Of a DNA stretch of 64,000 nucleotides, positions 32,801 to 41,645 are shown piece by piece. The stretch spans positions 124,001-188,000 of the forward strand of contig OMXX01000001.1 of the NCBI GenBank assembly GCA_900315105.1. The letters run 5' to 3'. Both the position numbers and the translations under genes were made by a program. This stretch comes from an uncultured Prevotellaceae bacterium. GTDB taxonomy: Bacteria; Bacteroidota; Bacteroidia; Bacteroidales; Bacteroidaceae. Below the pieces are notes generated by a model. It saw nothing but the letters and a program-made list of their open reading frames with translations, searched no databases and was not told the DNA's origin. Numbering within the stretch: position 1 is the stretch's first letter; every line of letters begins with the position of its first letter.

Positions 32801-35207
32801 AAGAAAAAGAATACCAGAAAGTATAAGACAGGATATGATGGCATATAGGGCTGCAAATTGGCCAAATAATATGTCTTCTTATGCTATGGGTAGAGATCGT
32901 GTAAGGAGTTTAACAAAAATTTATAAAAATTTTGATCCAGCAGCTTATGGAACTATGGCTGTTGGTACTGGCGCTCTTACTGCAAATAATATTGCGCGTT
33001 TTTACAATGGAAATGCAAGTCTTCCAAGCGCACAATTAGCAAGGCTTCAAATGAGAAATATGCTTGTTAAGGCAGGAAGAGAAACAAACGCATTACGTCC
33101 TTCAAATAGAATCCCAAGATATTACAATACTGCTGGTATTACAAGGGTTATGCCATTCTATCAGTATGCAAACAATAGTAATGCCGTATTGTATGGTGGT
33201 ACAGCAATAACTTCATTGGCAGATACATATAGAAGAAAATCTGGCCAATATAATACATTAGCTCTTAGACTTTCTCCTGACGATAAAAGAAGAGGAGAAT
33301 TGTTTGCTAAGGCAAATAAAATGATGAGAGCTGCTGATGTAGCTGAAGCTGCACAGAAAAAAGCACGTAAAGATGCAATATTCGCAGCAGCAGCAAAAAG
33401 ACACGCTACGAGAACTATTGGTAATGATGTTCTTCTTCGTGGAATGTCAAGGGGAAAATTTGGATATGGGGGAGCATTTGGCGCTGCCTTACAATCTGGC
33501 ATAGCTATGGGGGCATGGAGTGGCATTAATGGTATCAAACAAATTTTCCAATCATTAAGTCTTTATCTTGCAAAAGGAATAGGCCTATTAATGAGTCCAG
33601 TGGGTGCTGTTACCGCAGGATTAGTAACATTAGGTGTAACTTTATACAAAGTTTATGAACATGTAAAAGAAGTAAACAGACAACATGAGGTAGCAATAAT
33701 AAACTATCAGAAAATGTCAGACGCATTATCTAAAGATAGGGAAAATCTTATTAATATGGGTAATGCTATTGGTGGTTTTAGTGTAATTAATTCTGGGTAT
33801 CAAAGAGAGATGTCTTCTACCCCAACATCTTATACCCTTCCAACAGAATATACAAAGGGTATATTGAATGACACAGGTAAATTATTACCAAGTGAAATTG
33901 TTAAAAGCTATGTTTCATTATATGGTAAATATTTACCAAGCGGAACAATAGAGACATTCTTGAAACGTACACCAGATTATACATCAATGTCAAATTATGA
34001 GGATCCACATGATTTGTTTGGTGGTGCTACGGTAAAAAATGAAAAGGGCAGCAAAAATGCTCAAAGACTTGCTGTTGTTGCTCAATGGGCTAAATTTGCC
34101 ACAGAGCAAGACGATGTTCAGAAAGCAGCCAGGGCTATTCTTGAGGCTCAGTCAAAGGGTGATCTGAAACAAGTTCGTGCAATTCTTGATCAGTTTAAGG
34201 TTCCAACAAATGCCAAGAGCATGTTGAGCATGAATAAGAATGCGGAGGAACTTTCAAAGCTTGAAAATGCAGACAAAACATTTGAGTTTATGTATGCTCA
34301 GCTTAATTATCTGAAAGAAATAGCTGACAAGATGGATATTCCTATTCAGAATTACACTAAGGCAATGGAGTTAATAGATGAGTTATCTAAACAAAAAGGA
34401 AAGATTTCCTCAGATAGCATCAAGGAACTGTCAACAACATTGTTAAAGGCACAATCTGTATCTTGGAGAGGTAAAACAGGTTCTCTTATACTTGGTAAGG
34501 ATAATAAAGTTGATTGGCTTGCAATGGCTAAACAATTTAATGAAAGTATTCCTTTTACATTGGCTGAACAACAGCAAATCATGTATGATGCACTTGACAA
34601 TATATTTGATAATGAAAATATGGATAAGATTCCTGAAATAGCAACTTTGGTAGCGAGATACCTTCCATTACTTCAGAATCTTACACCATTTGATAGTAAC
34701 GGTTTATCATATACTTCTAACTCTATCCAATCCGTAGCTAACAAAATCAAAGATTCACAAAAGCATTTTACTGGTATGGCTTCAGAGAATGCTGATGAGC
34801 GCGAGTCAATGGTAAAGAATATAATGCAATGGATAAGATCAAGAAAAGGAGATAGGGGGCAGGATTTAACACAGCAAAATATTGACAATCTATATGCACT
34901 ATTGAAAAAATGGGGATATGATAAAAAGGGACATAAAATAGTTGCTCCTGAAAAGAATACATCCATTACCCCTCCAGGCACTTCAGATCAGTCTGCATAC
35001 GATTCTAAATACAACAATCATCAGGCTCGTCCAACGCAGATTATCTTTGATATTGATAATCTTGTTAAATTCGACAATACTCAAGTCAATAGTTTGGATC
35101 AAAAGGGTATTGCAGAATCCGTTGGCAGACAGATGGCTGAAGGTCTTCATTTGATGTTTGCACAAGCAGCTTCTGAATTTGGAATCGTCGCAGAACATAA
35201 CGGATAG
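29820..35207 (+). CDS. Tail tape measure protein, 1795 aa
   Basis: The largest gene of the window. Residues 365-470 are a basic Glu/Gln/Arg/Ala coiled coil (QAKAQERLIKEQERAAQRQ). Residues 515-860 are the TP901-type tape-measure core (TAPEVAGAARFMAMAGLGIE and GPMSHLTGTSLEDAAAMVG). Hydrophobic segments, probably membrane-active during DNA entry, lie near 890-960 and 1235-1285 (LLMSPVGAVTAGLVTLGVT). The length implies a long tail of roughly 250 nm by the usual proportionality. No lysozyme or peptidase domain was seen. Confidence 0.9.
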   Translation: MAGISQTKTYGVSYVINGDASKLTSALTGAKEQASLLSDALSGARTNMQALFGHGSNLTESFEKLNKFYSEAIKAQKSGQSNALSTSAKLSEDLTKKTKALRKQLESNPIISEKGLIGANIVKSIQSQLNAHKFGITVSPILSANAQVTLQEQLSKLSLTVNVQPNFNKAKDTKKGANAVSPSQKRTYTSPTAKASANSLAQIRQELTQLQNYIKANPLTGNFRVNYGESRTQVQRIIGNLRQYAMTKPIRVPVEVVWGNAGGQLQNILSGLQSFANGHGIKTTAKVSGTATGGSTGTGSTLTDEQKKESAIRSAARSKWSSMLDKQLGNYYPGWKEEQMAKYDKWAAKFPGMAGAERLQNFSENYRQRQLRQTSLDKANKQAERIEKQHQANKQRVTDSVMRDIEKSNRAEIKEKERLARESQKAQERIAREQAKAQERLIKEQERAAQRQAREQAKAQRIAQQRANAQRYVPGGPNGPIPPGSRGDIYTRMRKSWYPFTGNTSFGARTPMALDMAKGMGMMFAVSGVMQAVTSSFHQVAEYENMMKTVQAILKTNDGGANFNGRFKAMEEEVRRVGRETKFTAPEVAGAARFMAMAGLGIEDINAATNPIANLALVGDNDMSTTADKMTNIMTSFGLLKGLSAAQKKANMRHTSDILTNTFTKSNTDLMQLAEAMQYAGPMSHLTGTSLEDAAAMVGVMGNAGIQSSMAGTTLRMMYQNIIKPNKKQAAEWKRLGINTKDDQGRNRDIFEILKDLRAKITGTTDLNSKVGADQLKIMGAEVMSLFRTTAGAGTAALLENLGEAINLAQSNRESNGVAQTIADEKKNTISGLWAQVTSTFTDQSVNTVNEFVETIKDMLRNLRDWLASKEAANTLKEIYSLAKSLIEVFGSVAKIWLGIYNFAPSVVKFFISFQLWATQLGFLATPIIQVTGAIATLKNTLLGLLGVSTTVSGGLARGMGGYLPIAANGIGVSRIAQSNIDNGGLVLANIQGGRKRIPESIRQDMMAYRAANWPNNMSSYAMGRDRVRSLTKIYKNFDPAAYGTMAVGTGALTANNIARFYNGNASLPSAQLARLQMRNMLVKAGRETNALRPSNRIPRYYNTAGITRVMPFYQYANNSNAVLYGGTAITSLADTYRRKSGQYNTLALRLSPDDKRRGELFAKANKMMRAADVAEAAQKKARKDAIFAAAAKRHATRTIGNDVLLRGMSRGKFGYGGAFGAALQSGIAMGAWSGINGIKQIFQSLSLYLAKGIGLLMSPVGAVTAGLVTLGVTLYKVYEHVKEVNRQHEVAIINYQKMSDALSKDRENLINMGNAIGGFSVINSGYQREMSSTPTSYTLPTEYTKGILNDTGKLLPSEIVKSYVSLYGKYLPSGTIETFLKRTPDYTSMSNYEDPHDLFGGATVKNEKGSKNAQRLAVVAQWAKFATEQDDVQKAARAILEAQSKGDLKQVRAILDQFKVPTNAKSMLSMNKNAEELSKLENADKTFEFMYAQLNYLKEIADKMDIPIQNYTKAMELIDELSKQKGKISSDSIKELSTTLLKAQSVSWRGKTGSLILGKDNKVDWLAMAKQFNESIPFTLAEQQQIMYDALDNIFDNENMDKIPEIATLVARYLPLLQNLTPFDSNGLSYTSNSIQSVANKIKDSQKHFTGMASENADERESMVKNIMQWIRSRKGDRGQDLTQQNIDNLYALLKKWGYDKKGHKIVAPEKNTSITPPGTSDQSAYDSKYNNHQARPTQIIFDIDNLVKFDNTQVNSLDQKGIAESVGRQMAEGLHLMFAQAASEFGIVAEHNG

Positions 35208-35222
35208 GCTATGTAGGAAAAC

Positions 35223-35237
35223 CTATTATTAAGAAAG
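35223..35237 (+). promoter_or_regulatory. CTATTATTAAGAAAG motif
   Basis: It lies in the 39-bp gap after the tape measure gene, 9 nt before the ATG at 35247. Confidence 0.6.
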
Positions 35238-35246
35238 ATAATAATT

Positions 35247-36347
35247 ATGGCATCATTATTCCAGAACTTATCCGTAACCGCTATACCAACTGTAAATTAT
35301 GCGTATGACATAGTATCAGGCTATGCCATACGCACTCTTAGTAATAAGATGGATGAGATCATCAATGGTAAGAGGCAAGTCAGATTCTACTATAGGAGAG
35401 ATAACAGATCATTCTTTCAAGTATTGGTGGATTCTGCCCTTCAGTATGCTTCTACAGAATTGAAGAATGCCATGTACAAAGCGGTTAGGGATAAGTTTCA
35501 AAAACAAAGAAAAGAGGAATATGTCAATCTTGTTAAGGATCGTAGAAAAACCAAACTGGTAAGTAGTGGTAATCTTCAGATACGTAACTATGGTGTGATG
35601 ACAGTCCCCATTGTTGATGAAAAAAATAAATTTGGAACAATTGAATGTAAGGATACTTATGGAAATAGTTGTAGTGATGGTTTGATGTTGAAAATACCAA
35701 CAAACTACAATGTCAAATACACAAGGTATCAAAATTATGTTTCACACTATGATACGGTATCAGTATCCGTAGGTAATAATAAAGATATAGAGTCAACCTT
35801 TGAGTCTAAGTATCTTGTCTGGAGCGATGCTACCTCAATGATAACTTTTCAGAGCAATAAGAATACAATTATAACACCAGTTGTCGGCAGAGACTATTCT
35901 CGTAAGGAGCTTGCATCTAATGGTGATATAAAGTTCTCAGTATCAGGTCATATACTTTCAGGAATGGCTGAGGTGTTTCCTACAGAACAGGTACAGAAAT
36001 TCATCCAGATAATGCAGTACAAAGGACTTATTGAAATCAACAATATTCTCCTTGATCAATTTGGTATTGAAAAGATACTTGTACTTGATTTTAGCATTAC
36101 ACCATTGGAAGGAACAAAGTCTCAGGTGGACTATTCATTCAATGCAATAGGTATCCAACCAAGACATGAAATTGAAATTACCGATGATACGCTATACTTG
36201 GATGACATTATATTTAATATGCAGACATCTGATGAAGAGGATGCTTGGACTAAGTGGTTCAATGCAAAGGCTGAGGGTACTGCGTATTCTGTTATTGAAG
36301 TTCTTGATACTGGTATCAATGCCGCTATCAACAAAATCCATATCTAA
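35247..36347 (+). CDS. Baseplate-proximal tail protein, 366 aa
   Basis: It follows the tape measure and precedes the hub, the usual place for a tail-tip or distal-tube adaptor (including LysM/gp53-like proteins) in contractile phages. The sequence is beta-rich with a conserved-looking block IIVTPVVGRDYSRKE-like near residue 210 and FSITPLEGTKSQVDYSFNAI near 275. A relation to DUF6046-type tail proteins of Bacteroidetes phages is possible. The function is inferred from order. Confidence 0.6.
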   Translation: MASLFQNLSVTAIPTVNYAYDIVSGYAIRTLSNKMDEIINGKRQVRFYYRRDNRSFFQVLVDSALQYASTELKNAMYKAVRDKFQKQRKEEYVNLVKDRRKTKLVSSGNLQIRNYGVMTVPIVDEKNKFGTIECKDTYGNSCSDGLMLKIPTNYNVKYTRYQNYVSHYDTVSVSVGNNKDIESTFESKYLVWSDATSMITFQSNKNTIITPVVGRDYSRKELASNGDIKFSVSGHILSGMAEVFPTEQVQKFIQIMQYKGLIEINNILLDQFGIEKILVLDFSITPLEGTKSQVDYSFNAIGIQPRHEIEITDDTLYLDDIIFNMQTSDEEDAWTKWFNAKAEGTAYSVIEVLDTGINAAINKIHI

Positions 36348-36348
36348 T

Positions 36349-37878
36349 ATGCCAGATTATAACAATATACAAACATACGGACAGACACCGAAATATATAG
36401 TAAGGGGACACAATGATGATCTCCTTGCTATTATGTTCTGTGAGATTAAGATATGGAGAGCTACTAAGGAAGACTGGTGGACACCTAAAGACTATATTCG
36501 TCTTACCGAGGTTGAATCCATAGATATTCAGAAATCATATAAGAAAATTATCCAGAAAGCAACCGTAAAGTTTCCGCGAGGCACTGTTGTAGGACAAAGA
36601 ATAAGCGATACAAAAAAAGATGAAAAGGTATCAACAGGAAACAATACGGATGCAAAAGAGGAAACATCTCTGATAGAATCCACCAATTATGGTGAGGTTA
36701 TAGTTCCAGGCTCTGCAACCAATGTAATAAATGCTTTTCGTAAGGATGATGGTATTATTATTGTTGGTAGAAATGGAGAACAGGAGTTTAAGCCTAAGAT
36801 GATAAGTACAGGAGATAGGATTGAGATTCGTCTTGCTTATGCTTATTCTGAAGATGAATATACATTGTATAAGAGTGGAAAGATACAAGGACACCTGGAG
36901 TTCTCAGGTTTTGTATCTAAGTGTTCCGTAAGCACACCTCTAATTCTTCAGTGTGAGGATATGATGTCTATTCTAAAGACCTTTTCATGTCCTGATAATG
37001 TGGCTAAGAAGAACTATACCGTTAATGATTATCTTTGTGATGATGGTATATTCAAGCTGTTAAAAGGAACAGGGCTGAAGATTGACGATGATACAAAAGC
37101 AGCAAAGATAAATGTCGGCAGGGTAAATATGACAAATGACCTTGTTGTTGCTGACATTCTTGATGAGTGGTCTAAGTGTGGCTTGTATGCCTATATGAAT
37201 GAAAATGATAATTTTAGAACAATCAGAGTAGGCAGAGTTTATACTTCAGGGTTTAATTTTGGTAAGAATGGAAATGTCGTTCAGGCTCAAGCTGGCGTTC
37301 ATATTATTCAATTTGATTGGGATGTTGCTAATGATTCTCTTGATGTTGTTGAAAGAGATAAGCGATACCTTGCTATTGAATGTAGTGGCATGAAGGCGAA
37401 TGGCACATATATTAAGTTTACTATTAGAAAGGATAAGGATGATAACTGGGATGTTATTAACGAGCGAGATAATATTCAGGCAAGGACTGGTAGAAAAACA
37501 ACTGATAAGACTGCCAGTGTTCAAGGTGTAAAGATGCAACACCCACCTAAAATAGATCTTTCAGACTATAATAAAGTAAGCTATATTTCACCAACAAACC
37601 CAATAACAAAAGATAAGCTGATAAGTGAAGGCAAGGCTTATTATGAGAAGTTCAATCCTAATGGTGTATCTGGAAAGCTTACTATATTTGGTGACAGATA
37701 TATAAAACCAACGGATACCGTAGGATTATTAGATATGAGACACCCAGAAAGAAATGGCTTCTATTTTGTTTCTGAGGTTAATACAAAGTTCAGTGTTTCA
37801 GGAGGTTTTAGAAGGGAATTAAGCATACCTTATAGACTTGCTAAGTTTCCAAAAGATCAACCGATAACCATTAAGTAA
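36349..37878 (+). CDS. Baseplate hub protein (gpD/gp27-like), 509 aa
   Basis: The start at 36349 (MPDYNNIQTYGQTPKY) is chosen over an earlier in-frame start because it lies one base after the upstream stop. The protein has the late-control-D/gp27 layout: an N-terminal beta domain with a charge-rich linker, a middle region LEFSGFVSKCSVSTPLILQCEDMM near residue 180, and a C-terminal domain (ISEGKAYYEKFNPNGVSGKLTIFGD). It should form the trimeric hub under the tube. The spike gene follows directly. Confidence 0.7.
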   Translation: MPDYNNIQTYGQTPKYIVRGHNDDLLAIMFCEIKIWRATKEDWWTPKDYIRLTEVESIDIQKSYKKIIQKATVKFPRGTVVGQRISDTKKDEKVSTGNNTDAKEETSLIESTNYGEVIVPGSATNVINAFRKDDGIIIVGRNGEQEFKPKMISTGDRIEIRLAYAYSEDEYTLYKSGKIQGHLEFSGFVSKCSVSTPLILQCEDMMSILKTFSCPDNVAKKNYTVNDYLCDDGIFKLLKGTGLKIDDDTKAAKINVGRVNMTNDLVVADILDEWSKCGLYAYMNENDNFRTIRVGRVYTSGFNFGKNGNVVQAQAGVHIIQFDWDVANDSLDVVERDKRYLAIECSGMKANGTYIKFTIRKDKDDNWDVINERDNIQARTGRKTTDKTASVQGVKMQHPPKIDLSDYNKVSYISPTNPITKDKLISEGKAYYEKFNPNGVSGKLTIFGDRYIKPTDTVGLLDMRHPERNGFYFVSEVNTKFSVSGGFRRELSIPYRLAKFPKDQPITIK

Positions 37879-37879
37879 T

Positions 37880-38704
37880 ATGGCAGAAAATGTATTCAAA
37901 GATGAGCTTTTGAAATATACAGATGACTTTGCAAAGGCGGTTCAAACAATAGCTCAGAAAAAGTTGTCAAATAGAAAGGGTGCCCCTATCGGTACTCAAA
38001 AAATTGATGGCTATGTTTCATATATACATGATGATCAAAATGATCCTCTTTATGGTACGGTAGATGTTCAGGAATTTGGTTATGATCCTGTAATAGATTA
38101 TCCTGAAGGTTTTCATGAGGGTGTTCAAATATCTGCTGTTCCAGGCGATGATAATGGTATGTATATTGTACCAATGCTATTGTCTGATGTTGTTATTAAC
38201 ACAGAACCTATAAGTCCATTCAGGGAATTTATAGTGGCATATTCAAGGGCTAAGATAATGCACCTTCATAGTCATGATAGGGTAACAATAGGCGTTGATG
38301 AAACCGCTAAAATGGCAAAACCTGAAGAGGAACTTAGCGATATAAGAATGCTGAAAAATACAGGAAATTCATCAAATACCTTATATGAAAAAGACAAGGT
38401 AGTTCATACTGTCGTGAGAAATGGTCAGGTATCTTGTTTTATTTCATTGGATGCTGATGGTACTGTCAGAGTAAGCGGTAAGAATATTAAAATAGATGGA
38501 GATACCGTTAAGCATAATTCTGGTGAGCAGAAAATGGTGTTGGGAGATAAGCTTATAGGTCATTTACAGGATCTTTGCCAGGCAATCGCTACTATGGCTA
38601 TATCAACCCCACAAGGAGCTGGTTTTGTAGCTAATCAGGCACCATTTACAAAGATAGCCAGTCAATTAGCTAACGACCTGTCTCAGAAGTCATATCTGGA
38701 ATAA
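37880..38704 (+). CDS. Baseplate spike protein (gpV/gp5 OB-domain type), 274 aa
   Basis: An N-terminal OB-fold is suggested by GYVSYIHDDQNDPLYGTVDVQ and HEGVQISAVPGDDNGMYIVP (residues 35-110), as in gpV/VgrG-type spikes. The C-terminal part contains a short beta-helix-like stretch (VSCFISLDADGTVRVSGKNIKIDGD) before a helical end. In contractile tails this trimer pierces the outer membrane. It overlaps the order hub-spike seen in many myoviruses. Confidence 0.7.
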   Translation: MAENVFKDELLKYTDDFAKAVQTIAQKKLSNRKGAPIGTQKIDGYVSYIHDDQNDPLYGTVDVQEFGYDPVIDYPEGFHEGVQISAVPGDDNGMYIVPMLLSDVVINTEPISPFREFIVAYSRAKIMHLHSHDRVTIGVDETAKMAKPEEELSDIRMLKNTGNSSNTLYEKDKVVHTVVRNGQVSCFISLDADGTVRVSGKNIKIDGDTVKHNSGEQKMVLGDKLIGHLQDLCQAIATMAISTPQGAGFVANQAPFTKIASQLANDLSQKSYLE

Positions 38705-38706
38705 GA

Positions 38707-38722
38707 CTATTAATAATAAAGA
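38707..38722 (+). promoter_or_regulatory. CTATTAATAATAAAGA, variant motif
   Basis: A variant of the recurrent motif in the short gap before 38727, 4 nt before the ATG. Confidence 0.35.
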
Positions 38723-38726
38723 CAAT

Positions 38727-39593
38727 ATGAAAGATATATTACTCGACATACAAGAACGCGATCTGATATTATCTAATCAGAACAAATACATAAAGTTCAG
38801 AAGAGCTTCATGGGGTTCTGACGATAATGATTATTGTTATCTAAATATAGAACCTGAAGATAATGAAAATGTTGAGAATGTATATACAGATACAGAAGAA
38901 AGACCTTCTTATGTGTTTGCAGATTCTTCGGTATATGTTCCGTTAGAGTCATCAAATATATATTTTACAGCAAAATATCACCCTTCTGTATTAAAGGTAA
39001 AGATTGTTTTTGATGGTGTAGAATATCCAGTCAAGACTAAATTCTGGGATGGGCAGAAACGTGACGTAAAAGCCTGTCAATTTCCAATAATAAACATTTC
39101 TGGTAAATATATGATACAGATAGCGCAAGAAGAAGACGATGAAGCTCTATATGCCTATTTGTACAATGCTGATGAGCTTGATTTTACATCTAATGAATCT
39201 CAGGATCAAGAAGCACAATTGCTTGCTCTTTGTGCCCCAGGACAAAATTATAGATACCCAACAGTCGGGATTGACGTTTCTAAGTATGTTAATTCAGTAC
39301 CTTCATTAACTGATTTGGGACAGAAAATTGTCAATGAATTTAGCAATGATGGTAAGGATGTCTATAATGCTGATTTTGATGCAGATACAGGCAATATAAC
39401 GGTTGAATTTAATCAAGCAAATACCACACAAGATGTATCAGAAACATTAAATGTTGAGGATTATACTGAATCTGATTTGATAGATATGGCTGAGAAGATT
39501 GCGGTGGAAACAACCGAAATAAACAATAATGGAAATGATTTTCCACAGATAAACGACAATATTTCAAGAATCCAAAAATACTTATTGATATGA
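38727..39593 (+). CDS. Baseplate-associated acidic protein, 288 aa
   Basis: A strongly acidic, beta-rich protein in the baseplate block. The first 170 residues resemble a beta-sandwich (NKYIKFRRASWGSDDNDYC, IYFTAKYHPSVLKVKIVFDG). The C-terminal part is Asn/Asp-rich with a helix at the end. No family is recognised; a baseplate or tail-tip role is inferred from position. Confidence 0.55.
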   Translation: MKDILLDIQERDLILSNQNKYIKFRRASWGSDDNDYCYLNIEPEDNENVENVYTDTEERPSYVFADSSVYVPLESSNIYFTAKYHPSVLKVKIVFDGVEYPVKTKFWDGQKRDVKACQFPIINISGKYMIQIAQEEDDEALYAYLYNADELDFTSNESQDQEAQLLALCAPGQNYRYPTVGIDVSKYVNSVPSLTDLGQKIVNEFSNDGKDVYNADFDADTGNITVEFNQANTTQDVSETLNVEDYTESDLIDMAEKIAVETTEINNNGNDFPQINDNISRIQKYLLI

Positions 39594-39820
39594 AACATAT
39601 AGATCGAAATTCATTGAAGCATTTTACAGTATGTCTTCTGCTTTCATTGATAGGCACTTATGGGGTTGCAATAGCAATAGGCGCTTCATTTACCAAAGAA
39701 TATTATGATAAGAAAAGTTACGGCCATTGGTGCTGGGTTGACCTTTTCTTTGATGGATTGGGATGTGTTGTTGGTTATGGCTTACATATTTTGGCAGCAT
39801 ATCTTATTTCTCTTTTGTAG
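39590..39820 (+). CDS. Small membrane protein (YfiM-like pattern), 76 aa
   Basis: Two membrane segments (residues 11-30, FTVCLLLSLIGTYGVAIAIG, and 57-76) flank a polar loop with the pattern K-E-x-x-D-K-x-x-Y-G-x-x-x-x-x-D-L-x-x-D-x-x-G, reminiscent of small YfiM-type envelope proteins. A truncated second copy of its N-terminus lies at 47954-48028, next to the holin candidate, so a lysis-related role is possible. Confidence 0.6.
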   Translation: MKHIDRNSLKHFTVCLLLSLIGTYGVAIAIGASFTKEYYDKKSYGHWCWVDLFFDGLGCVVGYGLHILAAYLISLL

Positions 39821-39849
39821 GAAACGGTTTGTTCTCATATATAGTTTTT

Positions 39850-39878
39850 AGGGCGCAGTTAATAGCTGCGCTCTTTTT
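39850..39878 (+). terminator. Intrinsic terminator
   Basis: GCGCAG and CTGCGC form a 6-bp stem around TTAATAG, followed by TCTTTTTTA. It ends the tail operon. Confidence 0.8.
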
Positions 39879-39897
39879 TATGTCTTTAATTAGGGCG

Positions 39898-39921
39898 TTG
39901 GACTTGATTGTATTATATTTG
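39898..39921 (+). promoter_or_regulatory. Putative promoter, -7 element TATATTTG
   Basis: TATATTTG at 39914-39921 is a good -7 element, 29 nt before the next gene and just after a terminator. The TTG at 39898 is closer than the usual 19-20 bp, so the -33 element is weak. Confidence 0.45.
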
Positions 39922-39950
39922 TACTCAGTATTAATTAAAAACTTAACGGT

Positions 39951-40424
39951 ATGGATTATAGAACAATAATTGAAAACGCCAGAAATAAAGGTGTTACGAG
40001 TGAAAAGGTGATGTGGTCAAGTATCGCAAGAATAGATGGTGTTTTAGACACTATCAAGGACGAGCATCCAGATTTGTATTGGAATTTGCTTAGAGATACA
40101 CACGAGGAGCTATATGGGCCACATTACGATAAGGAATTTGCTGAGTATGATGTTAATAGTATGCACTGTACGGATAAGGATGGCAAGCTTCGTCATGGAG
40201 CCTTCTGGACTTTAGATGAGATACTGGCAGCAACAAAGAATAAAACCTTCCCAGCAGAGACTACAAATTGGGACAAGTATGTCGCTTACAATGCCTGCGC
40301 AAATGACTTTGGTAAGGCTTTTGAAGATGAGGATGTTTTGGAGATTGCCTATATGTTCTTTTTTGATGATGAGGATGCCCCTTCTGGAAAAATCTGGAAA
40401 TACATCAGGGCGATGATGTACTAA
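39951..40424 (+). CDS. Conserved-type phage hypothetical protein, 157 aa
   Basis: A soluble, acidic, Trp/Tyr-rich protein. It contains HPDLYWNLLRDTHEELYGPHY (residues 39-59) and CTDKDGKLRHGAFWTLDEI (about 72-90), a pattern I associate with a DUF of unknown function widespread in gut phages, though I cannot name it with certainty. It is an isolated unit with its own promoter and terminator, between the baseplate block and the next genes. Role unknown. Confidence 0.6.
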   Translation: MDYRTIIENARNKGVTSEKVMWSSIARIDGVLDTIKDEHPDLYWNLLRDTHEELYGPHYDKEFAEYDVNSMHCTDKDGKLRHGAFWTLDEILAATKNKTFPAETTNWDKYVAYNACANDFGKAFEDEDVLEIAYMFFFDDEDAPSGKIWKYIRAMMY

Positions 40425-40443
40425 GTGTATTGGTTGCTAACAT

Positions 40444-40470
40444 GCCGCTACCTTATGGTGGCGGCTTTTT
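40444..40470 (+). terminator. Intrinsic terminator
   Basis: GCCGCTACC (40444-40452) pairs with GGTGGCGGC (40457-40465) around TTAT, followed by TTTTT. Confidence 0.85.
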
Positions 40471-40508
40471 ACATAAAAGATATTAAAAATACATTGGTAA
40501 AGTGATGT

Positions 40509-40534
40509 TTTTCGATATTTCTTTGTATATTTGC
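40509..40534 (+). promoter_or_regulatory. Putative promoter, -7 element TATATTTG
   Basis: TATATTTG at 40527-40534, with a T-rich stretch (GTTTTTCG) in the -33 area. It starts the two-gene unit 40552-41228. Confidence 0.5.
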
Positions 40535-40551
40535 ACAATAAAACTTACACA

Positions 40552-40932
40552 ATGAACATAAACAATACATACAAAAAATTTTTGCAACTAAAACTGATAA
40601 CTAAATATGGTATATTTGGTTTGGCTTTTATTTCACTTTCATATTGTGTTTTGACATTCTTAGGGTATTATGTGCCCTGGATGTTCATAGTATTTTTCAG
40701 CTTTGCATTTGTATTGAGAATCATCCTTTCTAAAGCTTTTGGATTATGTTGGATTCATAGAAGCTGTATCTTATATAACTATTGTGTTTCTATTTGCATA
40801 GTTACAAAACCAGAAACATTATATGCTATGTTAGGTATCGGCAAACAAACAATGGTAGGTATTTTTGCAATTATAGGTATAATAATATTTAGTCTTGTAA
40901 TATGGAAAATAATAGCAAAGAAGAGTTGCTAA
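40552..40932 (+). CDS. Polytopic small membrane protein, 126 aa
   Basis: The start at 40552 (MNINNTYKKFLQLKL) is chosen because the promoter -7 element lies at 40527 and an upstream TTG start would overlap it. Three hydrophobic segments are visible: about 15-35, 38-60 and 95-118. It overlaps the next gene by 31 bases. An inner-membrane location is clear. The function is unknown; a holin- or exclusion-type role is possible. Confidence 0.6.
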   Translation: MNINNTYKKFLQLKLITKYGIFGLAFISLSYCVLTFLGYYVPWMFIVFFSFAFVLRIILSKAFGLCWIHRSCILYNYCVSICIVTKPETLYAMLGIGKQTMVGIFAIIGIIIFSLVIWKIIAKKSC

Positions 40933-41228
40933 TGGAGCTTGCCGTTGTCAATATCATGATAACGGAAAACCCTTGCGGATTAAAAGAAAGTCTTTTTAAT
41001 TCCTTAAAGGACGTTATTAAATCCATTATAGGCGCACATTGCATAAAAGGTGCAACGCGTGAACAGGTAGCCAAATACTTTCAGCGTGACGTTAGGACAT
41101 TATCGCATTGGAAGGATAAATACGATGATTTTCCAGAATGCAAGAAGGACTTTGCACACAATAAGACATACAATTGGATGGATATTATTGAATGGAAATT
41201 AAAGCATAAAGAGATATGGGAATGTTAA
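40902..41228 (+). CDS. Helix-turn-helix protein, 108 aa
   Basis: Residues 50-80 form a helix-turn-helix (GATREQVAKYFQRDVRTLSHW), like the DNA-binding part of terminase small subunits or MerR-type proteins. The N-terminal helix is acidic and the C-terminus contains a tryptophan helix (WMDIIEWKLKHKE). It could be a regulator or a small terminase-like DNA-binding protein; the position does not decide. A terminator overlaps its end. Confidence 0.55.
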   Translation: MENNSKEELLMELAVVNIMITENPCGLKESLFNSLKDVIKSIIGAHCIKGATREQVAKYFQRDVRTLSHWKDKYDDFPECKKDFAHNKTYNWMDIIEWKLKHKEIWEC

Positions 41229-41246
41229 TCGTTCCCATATTTTTAT
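41214..41246 (+). terminator. Intrinsic terminator
   Basis: ATATGGGAA (41214-41222) pairs perfectly with TTCCCATAT (41232-41240) around TGTTAATCG, followed by TTTTTATTT. It overlaps the stop codon of 40902-41228. Confidence 0.85.
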
Positions 41247-41329
41247 TTCCTAAATTCAGGATATTTTTAAGATTACTAAAAATTTTTTATTGCCTATTTT
41301 TTATTTTTATCTTTTATATATAAAAACTG

Positions 41330-41640
41330 GTGACACAATATCATTTATAATCCATGAAAAACCATTTCCCTTTTTAGGGCACTCTCTCATTCAGTAGTAC
41401 TTTTGCCTACGATATTCTGTCACAGAGAGATAACTTCCAGGTGAAGCCCAAGGCTTAGAGTTTGCCTCAATCTATATACATAGGGATAAGCAGATCAGCC
41501 GAAGATAGGTAGGGGGCATCGTCAGGAGTAAGGTGAACGGTATGTGGCAGTTAGTAGTGTTGCAGGGCATTAAATCATCTTAGCTGATGTAACTACATAT
41601 CAAATAGGGTAGGTAAGAGTGTGCTTTTGCCTACCCATAT
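41330..41640 (+). ncRNA. Possible structured RNA ending in a terminator
   Basis: There is no gene between 41229 and 41730. The first 100 nt are very AT-rich; from about 41365 to 41600 the composition becomes balanced, as in structured RNA. Short hairpins are visible (AAGCC-CA-AGGCTT near 41444; ATCAGC../GCTGAT pairing between 41494 and 41584). The segment ends in a good terminator (GGGTAGG at 41607-41613 with CCTACCC at 41630-41636, then ATATTTTAT). A promoter for it was not found with confidence. Confidence 0.45.
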
Positions 41641-41645
41641 TTTAT

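Noticed and set aside
30000..35000. Minus-strand frames inside the tape measure gene
   Set aside because: They are shadows of the long plus-strand gene; no promoter or initiation region supports them.
36166..36348. Upstream extension of the baseplate hub gene
   Set aside because: The extension lies wholly inside the preceding gene in another frame; the start at 36349, one base after its stop, is far more natural.
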